Positions 17,457-26,143 of a stretch of 64,000 nucleotides of DNA are shown here, one piece after another; within the stretch, counting starts at the first letter, position 1; every line of letters starts with the position of its first letter. Source of the stretch: Erythrobacter sp. (lineage in GTDB: Bacteria > Pseudomonadota > Alphaproteobacteria > Sphingomonadales > Sphingomonadaceae); the NCBI GenBank assembly GCA_009993605.1, contig JAACTB010000011.1, positions 1 to 64,000 of the forward strand, written 5' to 3'. The notes beneath the pieces were generated by a model, which saw nothing but the letters and a program-made list of their open reading frames with translations, did not search any database and was not told where the DNA came from. Position numbers and translations under genes: made by a program.

Positions 17457-19538
17457 TTACTGACAGGCGAGGCATTCCTCGTAATCGGTCTGTTCGCCCG
17501 CGCCCGCCATCAGCTCGTATTTGGCGGCGTCGGCGGTGTTGTCAGTTTCGACTCCGCCCGCGAAGCCCGCGCGCTGCACGCTCTTGGAACGCAGGTAATA
17601 GAGCGACTTGATGCCCTTCTCCCATGCCTGGAAGTGGAGCATCATCAGGTCCCACTTGTCGACATCGGCGGGGATGAACAAGTTCAGCGACTGCGCCTGA
17701 TCGATGAAGGGCGCACGGTCGGCGGCGAATTCCAAGAGCCAGCGCTGATCGATCTCGAAGCTGGTCTTGTAGGTCGCCTTTTCTTCTGCGCTCAGGAAGT
17801 CGAGATGCTGGACCGATCCGCCCTTTTCGAGGATCGAATTCCACACATTGGTCGAATCCTTGGATTTCTCGCGCAGCAGCTTTTCGAGATACGGGTTCTT
17901 CACCACGAAGCTGCCCGACAGCGTCTTGTGCGTGTAGATATTGGCCGGGATCGGCTCGATGCAGGCGCTGGTGCCGCCGCAGATGATCGAGATCGACGCG
18001 GTCGGCGCGATCGCCATCTTGCAGCTGAAGCGCTCCATCGCACCCATTTCTTCCGCATCCGGGCACGGGCCGCGTTCCTTGGCGAGGACCATGCTGGCCT
18101 CTTCCGCCTTCGCGCTGACGTGTTTGAACATCTTCAGGTTCCAGACCTTGGCCATCGGGCTTTCGAAGCCGATGCCCTTCTGCTGGAGGAAGGAGTGGTA
18201 GCCCATGACGCCGAGGCCCACGCTGCGTTCGCGGCTGGCGGAATATTTGGCGCGCGCCATCTCGTCGGGCGCACGGTCGATATAGTCCTGAAGCACGTTG
18301 TCTAGGAAGCGCATCACATCCTCGATGAACTGCTTGTCGCCGTTCCACTCGTCCCACTTTTCGAGGTTGAGCGAGCTGAGGCAGCAGACCGCGGTGCGAT
18401 CGTTGCCGAGATGGTCGCGGCCGGTCGGCAGCGTGATTTCCGAACACAGGTTCGAGGTCGAGACCTTGAGGCCGAGATCGCGGTGATGCTTGGGCATCAT
18501 CCGGTTCACCGTGTCGGAGAAGACGATATAGGGCTCGCCCGTCGCGAGGCGGGTTTCGACCAGCTTCTGGAACAGCGAACGCGCATCCACGGTCTTGCGG
18601 ACCGATCCGTCCTTGGGGCTGACGAGATCGAAGGATTCGCCCGCACGGACGGCTTCCATGAATTCGTCGGTCAGCAGCACGCCGTGATGCAGGTTCAACG
18701 CCTTGCGGTTGAAATCGCCAGACGGTTTGCGGATTTCGAGGAATTCCTCGATCTCGGGGTGCGACACGTCGAGATAGCAGGCGGCCGAGCCGCGCCGCAG
18801 CGAGCCCTGCGAAATCGCGAGGGTCAGCGAATCCATCACGCGCACGAAGGGGATGATCCCGCTGGTCTTGCCGTTCAAGCCCACCGGCTCGCCGATGCCG
18901 CGCACTTGGCCCCAATAGGTGCCGATGCCGCCGCCGCGCGAAGCCAGCCAGACGTTCTCGTTCCAGGTGCCGACGATTCCTTCGAGGCTGTCCTCGACGC
19001 TGTTCAAATAGCACGAGATCGGCAGGCCGCGATTGGTGCCGCCGTTCGACAGCACGGGCGTGGCGGGCATGAACCACAGCTTCGAGATCGCGTCGTAGAG
19101 CCGCTGGGCGTGATCCTGATCGTCGGCATAGGCATCCGCCACGCGGGCGAACAGGTCTTGGAAATCCTCGCCGGGAAGCAGGTAACGGTCGATCAGCGTT
19201 TCCTTGCCGAATTCGGTCAGCAGCGCATCGCGGCTGCTGTCGGTGACGACATCGAAGCGGCGGTCGTTGATCTTCTTGGAATCATCGGCAGGCGCCGCCG
19301 AGGCCTTCACCGCTTCCATCATCGCGCCGGCGAGCGCGGCATCGGCCTTTTCGGAGATCGCCGATTCGCTCACCAGCTCGTCGCTGCCGCTGTCGCTTGC
19401 CTGCATGTCGATTGCCTTTCCGCCCGTTTGTTCGGGCGCTTTCTTGGGCGCGGGGCTGGAGGCGGGCGCGTCCGAGACAGTCGCCGTGTCGTCCTGCGTC
19501 ATGTCCAGTTCCATCGCGTCCTCGTTCCTGAAATCCAT
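17457..19538 (-). CDS. nrdA: Ribonucleoside-diphosphate reductase (class I) large subunit
   Basis: The catalytic subunit reduces ribonucleotides for DNA synthesis together with a small radical subunit. The 693-residue protein has the active-site LPISCYLNSVEDS, STSNLCSEITLP (Asn, Cys, Glu), the second redox Cys in TAVCCLSSLNL, and the C-terminal shuttle pair in EECLACQ. The first 85 or so residues are low-complexity (PASSPAPKKAPEQ) and show no ATP-cone, which normally provides overall activity control by dATP. The chosen ATG at 19538 has AGGACGAG upstream; a longer frame reaches back to 19721 but looks non-coding. The small-subunit gene nrdB is not adjacent. Confidence 0.92.
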   Translation of the reverse strand: MDFRNEDAMELDMTQDDTATVSDAPASSPAPKKAPEQTGGKAIDMQASDSGSDELVSESAISEKADAALAGAMMEAVKASAAPADDSKKINDRRFDVVTDSSRDALLTEFGKETLIDRYLLPGEDFQDLFARVADAYADDQDHAQRLYDAISKLWFMPATPVLSNGGTNRGLPISCYLNSVEDSLEGIVGTWNENVWLASRGGGIGTYWGQVRGIGEPVGLNGKTSGIIPFVRVMDSLTLAISQGSLRRGSAACYLDVSHPEIEEFLEIRKPSGDFNRKALNLHHGVLLTDEFMEAVRAGESFDLVSPKDGSVRKTVDARSLFQKLVETRLATGEPYIVFSDTVNRMMPKHHRDLGLKVSTSNLCSEITLPTGRDHLGNDRTAVCCLSSLNLEKWDEWNGDKQFIEDVMRFLDNVLQDYIDRAPDEMARAKYSASRERSVGLGVMGYHSFLQQKGIGFESPMAKVWNLKMFKHVSAKAEEASMVLAKERGPCPDAEEMGAMERFSCKMAIAPTASISIICGGTSACIEPIPANIYTHKTLSGSFVVKNPYLEKLLREKSKDSTNVWNSILEKGGSVQHLDFLSAEEKATYKTSFEIDQRWLLEFAADRAPFIDQAQSLNLFIPADVDKWDLMMLHFQAWEKGIKSLYYLRSKSVQRAGFAGGVETDNTADAAKYELMAGAGEQTDYEECLACQ

Positions 19539-19935
19539 CGCTCGTCCTCGCCCTTCGTCTCGTGTCGCGTCCGATCGTGCGTGAGCCGATGTTCCGCATG
19601 TGTTCGATTCGGCGAGCCACACCCGCCTAGCAATATTCGAAGGCCTTAGGGGCATGAAACTTATCCCCTTTTTTGCCCACAGGGCCCAACCATGACCGAA
19701 CGGGAACGCCGCCCGCCCCATATGGGTCCGGCGGCGGCAATCGCTAGGTCTAGTGGGTCCCCCCGGGTGCCCGACTACCAGATACTGAATCAGACCGGGT
19801 CGGGGCGCAAGAGGGTGAAGAGGGATTTAACGTGTCCCGGACCCGCTGGACGGCGGTGTGTCGTCCGACTGCAACGCAGCGACGCGTGGACCAAGCTGGA
19901 CTTGTCGTCAGCGCAAGAGCGAAAATGAATCCGTG
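19539..19935. other. Intergenic region upstream of nrdA, no recognised gene
   Basis: The nearly 400 bases before nrdA and after the hydrolase terminator hold no convincing protein gene; a 78-codon open frame on the + strand (19692-19928) lacks a ribosome-binding site and resembles nothing known. A perfect 10-bp palindrome, CCCATATGGG, lies at 19717-19726. I could not find a convincing pair of NrdR boxes, the expected regulator sites for this gene. The nrdA promoter must be here. Confidence 0.5.
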
Positions 19936-20000
19936 AAAAAATTTTTGCGGGCAAAAGCGGTATGCAGGCGGTTGCGCAGCGATCGAATCCGCGCCCGCAA
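19936..20000 (-). terminator. Probable terminator of the nadB/hydrolase transcript
   Basis: On the - strand, just after the hydrolase stop codon, TTGCGGGC (20000-19993) can pair with GCCCGCAA (19952-19945) across a 40-base loop, followed by AAATTTTTT. The stem and T run fit an intrinsic terminator, although the loop is long. On the other strand the A6T5 tract may be a local bend. Confidence 0.5.
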
Positions 20001-20009
20001 TTATCGAAT

Positions 20010-20909
20010 CTAGGCGGGCGCTCCGGCTGCCTCATGCGCGTGTCCGGCGATCGCGTCGGCAAGCTCGTCCACCAGTTCCAGCGGCAGGTCATGCCCCCAA
20101 CCTGGCAGAGTGCGAATTGCGGCGCCGGGAATGCAGGCGGCGGTATCGCGCCCGCCCTCGCAAGGGACCAACGGATCGTCCTCGCCATGCAGGACGAGCG
20201 TCGGCACGGCAATCTCGCGCACCATCTTACGCCGGTCCCCGTCCGCCAGGATCGCGGCAAGATGGCGGGTGCCGCCTTCGGGATAGAAGCTGCGCCGGAT
20301 GCTCGCCTCGACCCGCTCGCGCAGGCGCTCCTCCTCGGCGGGGTAGGCCGGGCTGCCTATCGTGCGCGCCAGATGCATCCCGTGGGCGACCAGCGCGGCT
20401 TCCTCGGTGCTGTCGGGCCGCTTGACCAGCGCCTGCAGCGCCTCCTTGCGCGCGGCCGGAAGCTTGGGGTTGCCGGTGGTCGAGAAAACCTGCGTGAAGC
20501 TGAGGCAGCGATCGGCGTGTTTCGACGCGACATGCTGCGCGATCATGCCGCCCATGCTCGCGCCGACGATATGCGCGCGCTCGATATGGAGCGCATCCAT
20601 CAGCCCGACCGCATCCTCGGCCATATCGGCGAGAGTGTAGGGGACCTTGGGCGTCAGCCCGATCTTCGACAGCAGCGTCAGTTTGACCGGGCCGGGCGCC
20701 TTCTGCCCGGTGAATTTCTGGCTGAGCCCGACATCGCGATTATCGTAGCGGATCACCCGGAAGCCGTGCCCGACCAGCGCCTCGACCAGCTCGTCCGGCC
20801 ACAGGGTCAGCTGCGCACCGAAGCCCATGATGAGCAGCATGACAGGATCGGACGATTTGCCGTGATCCTCATAATGGATCGTGACGCCATTGGCCTGGGT
20901 TTCGGGCAT
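20010..20909 (-). CDS. Alpha/beta hydrolase-fold protein
   Basis: The 299-residue cytosolic protein has the fold's oxyanion-side segment LLIMGFGAQLTLW, the nucleophile elbow GASMGGMIAQ with Ser, the acid region VLHGEDDPLVP and the catalytic His in PGWGHDLPLEL. This subgroup (IRYDNRDVGLS) is common in sphingomonads and resembles esterases or aclacinomycin-methylesterase-like enzymes; no substrate can be given. GGAGAG lies a few bases before the ATG. It starts 15 bases after the nadB stop codon, so the two are likely co-transcribed. Confidence 0.88.
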   Translation of the reverse strand: MPETQANGVTIHYEDHGKSSDPVMLLIMGFGAQLTLWPDELVEALVGHGFRVIRYDNRDVGLSQKFTGQKAPGPVKLTLLSKIGLTPKVPYTLADMAEDAVGLMDALHIERAHIVGASMGGMIAQHVASKHADRCLSFTQVFSTTGNPKLPAARKEALQALVKRPDSTEEAALVAHGMHLARTIGSPAYPAEEERLRERVEASIRRSFYPEGGTRHLAAILADGDRRKMVREIAVPTLVLHGEDDPLVPCEGGRDTAACIPGAAIRTLPGWGHDLPLELVDELADAIAGHAHEAAGAPA

Positions 20910-20924
20910 TCGCTCTCTCCTGCG

Positions 20925-22517
20925 TTAAGGTACCAGCACCGTATCGCGCGCAATCGGATCGGTCTCGGGATAGTCCAGCGTGAAATGCAGCCCCCGGCTT
21001 TCGTGCCGCTTCAGCGCGCTCTTCACGATCAGTTCGGCCGCCTGCAACAGATTGCGCAATTCGATGAGATCGGTCGTCACGCGAAAGGCGCCGTAATAAT
21101 CCTCGATCTCCTGCTTCAGCATGGCGATGCGGTTCTGCGCGCGCTCGAGACGTTTCGTGGTGCGCACGATGCCGACATAATTCCACATGAAGCGCCGGAT
21201 TTCGGTCCAGTTCTGCTTGATGACGACCTCTTCGTCCGAATCGGTGACCTGCGTATCGTCCCATTCGCGGATCGCGGGCGGTTCTTCGAGCTTGTCCCAG
21301 CGCGCCAGAATGTCCTTCGCCGCCGCCTCGCCGAAGACGAAGCATTCGAGCAGGGAGTTCGAGGCAAGCCGATTGGCGCCGTGCAGGCCGCTCTCTGTGC
21401 ATTCCCCCGCCGCCCAAAGGCCCGGCAGGTCGGTGCGCGCGTCGAGATCCACGACGACTCCGCCGCAGGTGTAATGCTGTGCGGGGACGACCGGGATCGG
21501 CTGCGTCGTCATGTCGATGCCGAGGCCGGACAGCTTCTCGTCGATCGTCGGGAAATGCTCGCGTACGAATTCGGGCGGCATATGGCTGATGTCGAGATGG
21601 ACGTAGTCGAGGCCGAAGCGCTTGATCTCCGCATCGATCGCTCTCGCCACAACGTCGCGCGGGGCCAATTCCATCCGTTCGGGGTCGTAGAATTCCATGA
21701 AGCGCTTGCCGGTGCGCGGATTGATCAGCCGCCCGCCCTCGCCCCTGACCGCCTCGGTGATGAGGAAATTCTTGACCTCGAGATTGTAGAGGCAGGTCGG
21801 GTGGAACTGCATCATCTCCATGTTGGAGACGCGGGCACCGGCGCGCCAGGCCATCGCGATCCCGTCGCCCGTGGCGCCGCGCGGCGCGGTGGAGAAGAGG
21901 TAACAACGCCCTGCCCCGCCCGCGGCCAGCACGGTGGCGCGCGCGACATGGCGTTCGACCGCGCCGGTTTCCTCGTTCAGCGCATAGGCGCCCCAGACGC
22001 GCCCGCCGCCGGAGAATTTCTCGGCATTGCGCCCGGTGATGAAATCCACGCAGCTCCGCCCCGGCAGCAGGGTAATGTTGGGATTGGCCTTCGCCGCGTT
22101 CAACAACGCTTCCTGCACCGCCCAGCCGGTCGCATCGTCGACATGGACGATGCGGCGATGGCTGTGCCCGCCCTCGCGCGTCAGATGGAGATGGTCGCTT
22201 TCGCGGTTGAAGGGGACGCCCAGCTCGCTCAGCCGGTCGATGCTGGCGGGCGCGCGTTCGATCACGAATTCGACCGTCTCGCGATCGTTCAGCCCCGCGC
22301 CCGCGATCATCGTGTCGCGGACATGATTTTCGAACGTGTCGCCCGCATCCAGTACGGCGGCGATGCCCCCTTGCGCCCAGGCAGTCGATCCGCCGGTGAG
22401 CGAGCCCTTCGCCAGCACCACCACCTTGCGAGTTTCGGCAAGCGCAAGCGCGGCGGTCAGCCCGGCGGCGCCGGACCCGATGACGAGGATGTCGTGCTGG
22501 TAAGGATGCGTGGCCAT
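20925..22517 (-). CDS. nadB: L-aspartate oxidase
   Basis: NadB oxidises L-aspartate to iminoaspartate, the first step of de novo NAD synthesis. The 530-residue flavoprotein has the FAD-binding ILVIGSGAAGLTAALALAE at its start, GSTAWAQGGIAAVL, EGGHSHRRIVHVDDATGW and the substrate-loop QHYTCGGVVVDLDARTD that mark the succinate dehydrogenase/NadB family, and the C-terminal helical domain. The ATG at 22517 matches the usual family start; a TTG at 22553 would add 12 residues. nadA and nadC are not adjacent. Confidence 0.94.
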   Translation of the reverse strand: MATHPYQHDILVIGSGAAGLTAALALAETRKVVVLAKGSLTGGSTAWAQGGIAAVLDAGDTFENHVRDTMIAGAGLNDRETVEFVIERAPASIDRLSELGVPFNRESDHLHLTREGGHSHRRIVHVDDATGWAVQEALLNAAKANPNITLLPGRSCVDFITGRNAEKFSGGGRVWGAYALNEETGAVERHVARATVLAAGGAGRCYLFSTAPRGATGDGIAMAWRAGARVSNMEMMQFHPTCLYNLEVKNFLITEAVRGEGGRLINPRTGKRFMEFYDPERMELAPRDVVARAIDAEIKRFGLDYVHLDISHMPPEFVREHFPTIDEKLSGLGIDMTTQPIPVVPAQHYTCGGVVVDLDARTDLPGLWAAGECTESGLHGANRLASNSLLECFVFGEAAAKDILARWDKLEEPPAIREWDDTQVTDSDEEVVIKQNWTEIRRFMWNYVGIVRTTKRLERAQNRIAMLKQEIEDYYGAFRVTTDLIELRNLLQAAELIVKSALKRHESRGLHFTLDYPETDPIARDTVLVP

Positions 22518-22612
22518 ATCCCGCGCTTGAACACGCGGCGCGCCGTTAGGCAAGGGCGCTAGGGCGCTAAGGGGGGGGCGAGAGGCACAGGCAGTCCCTC
22601 GCTCCCGTCAGG

Positions 22613-23173
22613 TCAGAGCAGCATCTCGAGATTGCGGCGTTCCGAGCCCGCGAACTGCGCGGTGAAGGCTGCCATCAGTTCGGCAATATCGGGCCGGTCG
22701 ACTGCCTGCTTTTGCTCAGGAGCCCGTTCGAGCCTTCCGGCGGCAAGGACGCTTGCGGTCCGTTCGGTGATCGTGCCGCCCGGACCGCTGGAGATCGAGA
22801 AGCGTGCGGGCGCCGCCTCGGGCGTCGATGCTGTCGGTGCCGCGGTCGGTGCAGCTATCGGTACAGCAGCGGGCTGGTTTCCGGGAGGGGCGGCGGAATA
22901 GGTCACCGGCTCGCTCGGCGCGGGAGCCGGCTGGTAGGTCACGCCCGGCTCGTTCGCAGGGGTTGATGTGCTGCCACCGCTCGACGTAGTCTGCGTATTC
23001 GTCGTGGTCTGTCCACTGTCGGAAGGCGATTGCGTCCCGGTCGTGGTGCCCGAACCGCTCGTCGCAGTCGGCTCGCCCGAGGGTGCGGGTGAGGGCGCCG
23101 GGGCTGGTGTCGGCGCCGGTGTGGGGGCCGGGCTGGGCTTGGGAGCCAGGCCGATACTCGAAAGCAAAGTCAT
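22613..23173 (-). CDS. Proline/alanine/threonine-rich hypothetical protein
   Basis: I do not recognise this 186-residue protein. Residues 11-33 are PA(P/S)-type repeats (PSPAPTPAPTPAPAPSPAP), residues 36-70 are Ser/Thr/Gly-rich, and only the last 70 residues look foldable (AELMAAFTAQFAGSERRNLEMLL). No signal peptide or membrane segment is clear. No ribosome-binding site precedes the ATG at 23173, so the start is uncertain. Its upstream region contains a 16-bp perfect palindrome and related half-sites (23252-23287), suggesting regulated expression. It is leftward, before nadB, with a 95-base gap. Confidence 0.55.
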   Translation of the reverse strand: MTLLSSIGLAPKPSPAPTPAPTPAPAPSPAPSGEPTATSGSGTTTGTQSPSDSGQTTTNTQTTSSGGSTSTPANEPGVTYQPAPAPSEPVTYSAAPPGNQPAAVPIAAPTAAPTASTPEAAPARFSISSGPGGTITERTASVLAAGRLERAPEQKQAVDRPDIAELMAAFTAQFAGSERRNLEMLL

Positions 23174-23271
23174 AGTAAGGGTATCCGTATGGGGGGTAGA
23201 TGCCTCCCCTATGGACCGTGCTTCGTGCCTGTTTCCTCATCGAAACCGGATAATGCGAGCTTACGCAACAC

Positions 23272-23287
23272 TACGCATTAATGCGTA
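23272..23287. promoter_or_regulatory. Perfect 16-bp palindrome, candidate operator
   Basis: TACGCATTAATGCGTA is a perfect inverted repeat. Two related half-sites, AATGCG at 23252-23257 and TTACGCA at 23261-23267, lie just before it. The cluster is in the short gap between the ABC ATPase stop and the proline-rich gene, about 100 bases upstream of the latter's start on the - strand. The binding protein is unknown. Confidence 0.45.
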
Positions 23288-23300
23288 ATTTGCAAAAATA

Positions 23301-24239
23301 TCAGACCGCCGCCGTTAACTGGACGAAAACGTCTTCGAGATCCGCCTCGCGCGTGGTCACGTCCTCGATGGCATAGCCATGTTGCTGAATCAGCGAGAGA
23401 ACCTGCCCCGCCGTGGTCGCGTCGCGATCATAGGTCACGTCGAGCCTGCGGGGATCGACCACCTCGGATTTGACGAAGGCTTCCTCCATGATCGGCCCGG
23501 CCAAATCCTTGTCGACCGAAACCGATACGATTTTCTCGCGCGCCATCCCGATCAGCTCGCGCGTGGGTTTGTTGGCGATCAGCTCGCCGTGATTGATGAT
23601 CGCGATCCGCTCGCACAATTCCTCGGCTTCTTCGAGGTAGTGGGTGGTGAGGACGATGGTGACGCCCTGCTCGTTGAGTTCGGTGACCAATTCCCACAAT
23701 TGGCGGCGCAATTCGACATCGACCCCCGCCGTCGGCTCGTCCAGCACCAGGATCGGGGGGGAATGCACCATCGCCTTGGCGATCAGCAGCCGCCGCTTCA
23801 TGCCGCCCGACAAAGTGCGGGCATAGGCGTCGCGCTTGTCCGACAGGCGCACCGCTTCCAGCAATTCCTCGCTGCGCCGCTCCGCTTTGGGAATGCCATA
23901 GAACCCGGCTTGGTTCTCCAGCACCTCGAACGGGGTGAAGAAGGGATCGAAGACGATTTCCTGCGGCACGATCCCGATCGAGCGTTTCGCGTTGCGGCGA
24001 TTCCGGTCGATATCGAAACCCCAGATCTCGGCGCCGCCATCGGTCTTGTCGACCAGCCCGGCGAGGATGTTGATCAGCGTGGACTTGCCCGCCCCGTTGG
24101 GGCCGAGCAGGCCGAAGATCCCGCCCTGGGGCACGTCGAAGCTGACGCCCTTCAGCGCCAGCTTGCCTCCACCCTCTTCGTTTTTCGCGCCGTAACGCTT
24201 GACGAGATTGTCGATGCGGATTGCGGGTTGGGTGTCCAT
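23301..24239 (-). CDS. ABC transporter ATP-binding protein (ABC-2/drug-export type)
   Basis: The 312-residue nucleotide-binding protein has Walker A GLLGPNGAGKSTLIN, Q-loop IGIVPQEIVFDPFFT, signature TLSGGMKRRLLIAKAM, Walker B ILVLDEPTAGVD and switch His in VLTTHYLEEAEEL. The C-terminal 80 residues resemble the extra domain of DrrA-like ATPases that pair with ABC-2 permeases for export of drugs, lipids or polysaccharides. No permease gene is adjacent in this window, so the partner must be elsewhere. The ATG at 24239 gives a standard N terminus; a longer frame upstream looks non-coding. Confidence 0.9.
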   Translation of the reverse strand: MDTQPAIRIDNLVKRYGAKNEEGGGKLALKGVSFDVPQGGIFGLLGPNGAGKSTLINILAGLVDKTDGGAEIWGFDIDRNRRNAKRSIGIVPQEIVFDPFFTPFEVLENQAGFYGIPKAERRSEELLEAVRLSDKRDAYARTLSGGMKRRLLIAKAMVHSPPILVLDEPTAGVDVELRRQLWELVTELNEQGVTIVLTTHYLEEAEELCERIAIINHGELIANKPTRELIGMAREKIVSVSVDKDLAGPIMEEAFVKSEVVDPRRLDVTYDRDATTAGQVLSLIQQHGYAIEDVTTREADLEDVFVQLTAAV

Positions 24240-24315
24240 GGACAGGTCACATAAGCGCCCCCGTCCGTTCGCGCCACCTTGCGCGCGGGGAGGCGAGCAA
24301 TTATCGGCAGTCGCC

Positions 24316-24576
24316 ATGAACACCGCGCCCCCCGAGATCGTGAAAGTCGAAACCAAGCGCGTCTGGTGCGACGGCGCCAGCGACATTCGCGGCGGCCCGA
24401 ACTACCGCCCGGCGGCGCTCGGCCATCCCAAGATCTATCTCGAGATCGACGAGCATGGCTATGTCGATTGCGGCTATTGCGACCGGCGCTTCGTCCTTAC
24501 CGGCGGCCCGGCGGATGGGGTCGACCCGGCAAGCCTCAAGGATATTTCCGAAGGCGGCGATCCGGGCCATCGCTGA
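24316..24576 (+). CDS. CHCC-type zinc-finger protein (NDUFS6-like)
   Basis: The 86-residue protein has the zf-CHCC layout: VWCDG, then GHPKIYLEIDEHGYVDCGYCDRRFVL, with Cys, His and the CxxC pair as likely zinc ligands. Related proteins include the mitochondrial complex I accessory subunit NDUFS6, and alphaproteobacteria carry it as a small soluble protein possibly associated with NADH dehydrogenase. It is divergent from the ABC ATPase, with 76 bases between starts, and 24 bases ahead of tldD. Confidence 0.88.
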   Translation: MNTAPPEIVKVETKRVWCDGASDIRGGPNYRPAALGHPKIYLEIDEHGYVDCGYCDRRFVLTGGPADGVDPASLKDISEGGDPGHR

Positions 24577-24600
24577 GTTTATCTCGGCTTGAAAGGTGAC

Positions 24601-26064
24601 GTGGCGGACCCGAGTGCCTATCTCGGGCCGATGACGTCCGACACCGACCCGCACGCGCTTCTCTATCGCCAGATCGATCCCGACGGCGCGCTGCGCCTGA
24701 CATCGGACCTGCTCGGCAAATGCGACGATGGGGAGCTCTATCTCCAATTCTCGGCCTCCGAAGCCTTTGCCTTCGATGACGGGCGATTGAAGACCGCCGA
24801 TTATTCGCGCGATTCGGGTTTCGGCCTGCGCGGGGTTTCGGGCGAAACCACCGGCTTCGCCCACGCGAACGAGATCAGCCACAAGGCCATCGCGCGGGCG
24901 GGCGAGACGCTGCAAGTGCTCGATCCGGGCAGGCAGACGGGGATCGTCCCGCCCGAGCGCACCAATCGCCATCTTTATACCGATCTGTGCCCGCTCGATC
25001 TCGTGCCGTTCGCCGAAAAGGTCGCGCTGCTGGAAAAGATCGACGCGGTCGCCCGTGCGAAGGACCCGCGTGTCGCGCAGGTCAGTGCCAGCCTGCTGGC
25101 GAGCTGGAGCGTGGTCGACATCCTGCGCCCCGATGGCTTCACCGCGCGCGACATCCGCCCGCTGGTCCGCCTCAATATCGGTATCGTCGCCGAAGCGAAC
25201 GGACGGAGGGAAAGCGGCAGTTTCGGTATCGGGGGGCGCTATCTCTACGATCGCCTGTTCGATGCCAAAGACGATGGGGCACAGTGGATGCGCGGCATCG
25301 ACGAGGCGGTGCGCCAGGCGCTGGTCAATCTCGAAAGCGTTGCCGCCCCGGCCGGCGAGACCACCGTACTGCTCGGCCCCGGCTGGCCCGGCGTGTTGCT
25401 GCACGAGGCGGTGGGCCACGGGCTCGAAGGCGATTTCAACCGCAAGGGCACCAGCGCCTTTTCGGGCCGCATCGGCGAGCGGGTCGCAGCGCCGGGCGTC
25501 ACCGTGGTCGACGATGGCAGCATCGCCGAACGGCGCGGATCGCTCTCGATCGACGACGAGGGCACGCCCACGCGCGAGACCGTGCTGATCGAGGACGGAA
25601 TCCTCAAGGGCTATATGCAGGACCGGCTGAATGCGCGCCTGATGAGGGTGGAGCCGACCGGAAACGGCCGCCGCCAGAGCTACGAACACGCACCCATGCC
25701 GCGCATGACCAACACGTTCATGCGCAGCGGCGAAGACGATCCCGCCGAGCTGCTATCCCGCGTCAAGGACGGCATCTACGCCACCAGCTTCGGCGGCGGG
25801 CAGGTCGATATCGTCAGCGGCAAATTCGTCTTCGCCTGCACCGAAGCCTACAAGGTCGAGAACGGCAAGATCGTCGCCCCGATCAAGGGCGCGACGTTGA
25901 TCGGCGACGGGCCGAGCGTGCTGACCCGCGTATCGGGCATCGGCGACGACATGACGCTCGACGAAGGCGTCGGGATATGCGGAAAAGGGGGGCAGAGCGT
26001 GCCTGCTGGCGTGGGCCAGCCGACTCTGCTGATCGACCGTCTGACGGTCGGCGGCACCGGGTGA
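24601..26064 (+). CDS. tldD: TldD metalloprotease
   Basis: TldD works with TldE/PmbA as a heterodimeric zinc peptidase that degrades unfolded peptides and matures some small modified peptides. The protein (487 residues from the GTG at 24601, 477 from an ATG at 24631) has the family motif LLHEAVGHGLEGDFNRKG with the zinc-binding HExxxH, plus ERRGSLSIDDEGTPT and MPRMTNTFMRSG. AAAGG precedes the GTG at short spacing, so the start is not settled. The partner pmbA is not in the window. The gene follows the CHCC protein on the same strand. Confidence 0.93.
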   Translation: MADPSAYLGPMTSDTDPHALLYRQIDPDGALRLTSDLLGKCDDGELYLQFSASEAFAFDDGRLKTADYSRDSGFGLRGVSGETTGFAHANEISHKAIARAGETLQVLDPGRQTGIVPPERTNRHLYTDLCPLDLVPFAEKVALLEKIDAVARAKDPRVAQVSASLLASWSVVDILRPDGFTARDIRPLVRLNIGIVAEANGRRESGSFGIGGRYLYDRLFDAKDDGAQWMRGIDEAVRQALVNLESVAAPAGETTVLLGPGWPGVLLHEAVGHGLEGDFNRKGTSAFSGRIGERVAAPGVTVVDDGSIAERRGSLSIDDEGTPTRETVLIEDGILKGYMQDRLNARLMRVEPTGNGRRQSYEHAPMPRMTNTFMRSGEDDPAELLSRVKDGIYATSFGGGQVDIVSGKFVFACTEAYKVENGKIVAPIKGATLIGDGPSVLTRVSGIGDDMTLDEGVGICGKGGQSVPAGVGQPTLLIDRLTVGGTG

Positions 26065-26082
26065 GAGCCCCAGCCGACAGAC

Positions 26083-26110
26083 GGAAACTCAGCCCGGGTT
26101 CAGACGTTTT
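26083..26110 (+). promoter_or_regulatory. Candidate EcfG-type (general stress response) promoter
   Basis: GGAAAC (26083-26088) and CGTTTT (26105-26110), separated by 16 bases, resemble the GGAAC-N16/17-CGTT promoters used by the alphaproteobacterial EcfG sigma factor. Transcription would begin about 25-30 bases before the start codon of the small secreted protein. The -35 match has an extra A, so this is a candidate only. Confidence 0.35.
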
Positions 26111-26143
26111 AAGATAAATATCGCTTCCATAGGAGAATCGATC

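Noticed and set aside
22960-23150. Pro/Ala/Ser repeats as a CRISPR-like or satellite array
   Set aside because: The repetition is of codons for a low-complexity protein segment, with no fixed unit or spacers.
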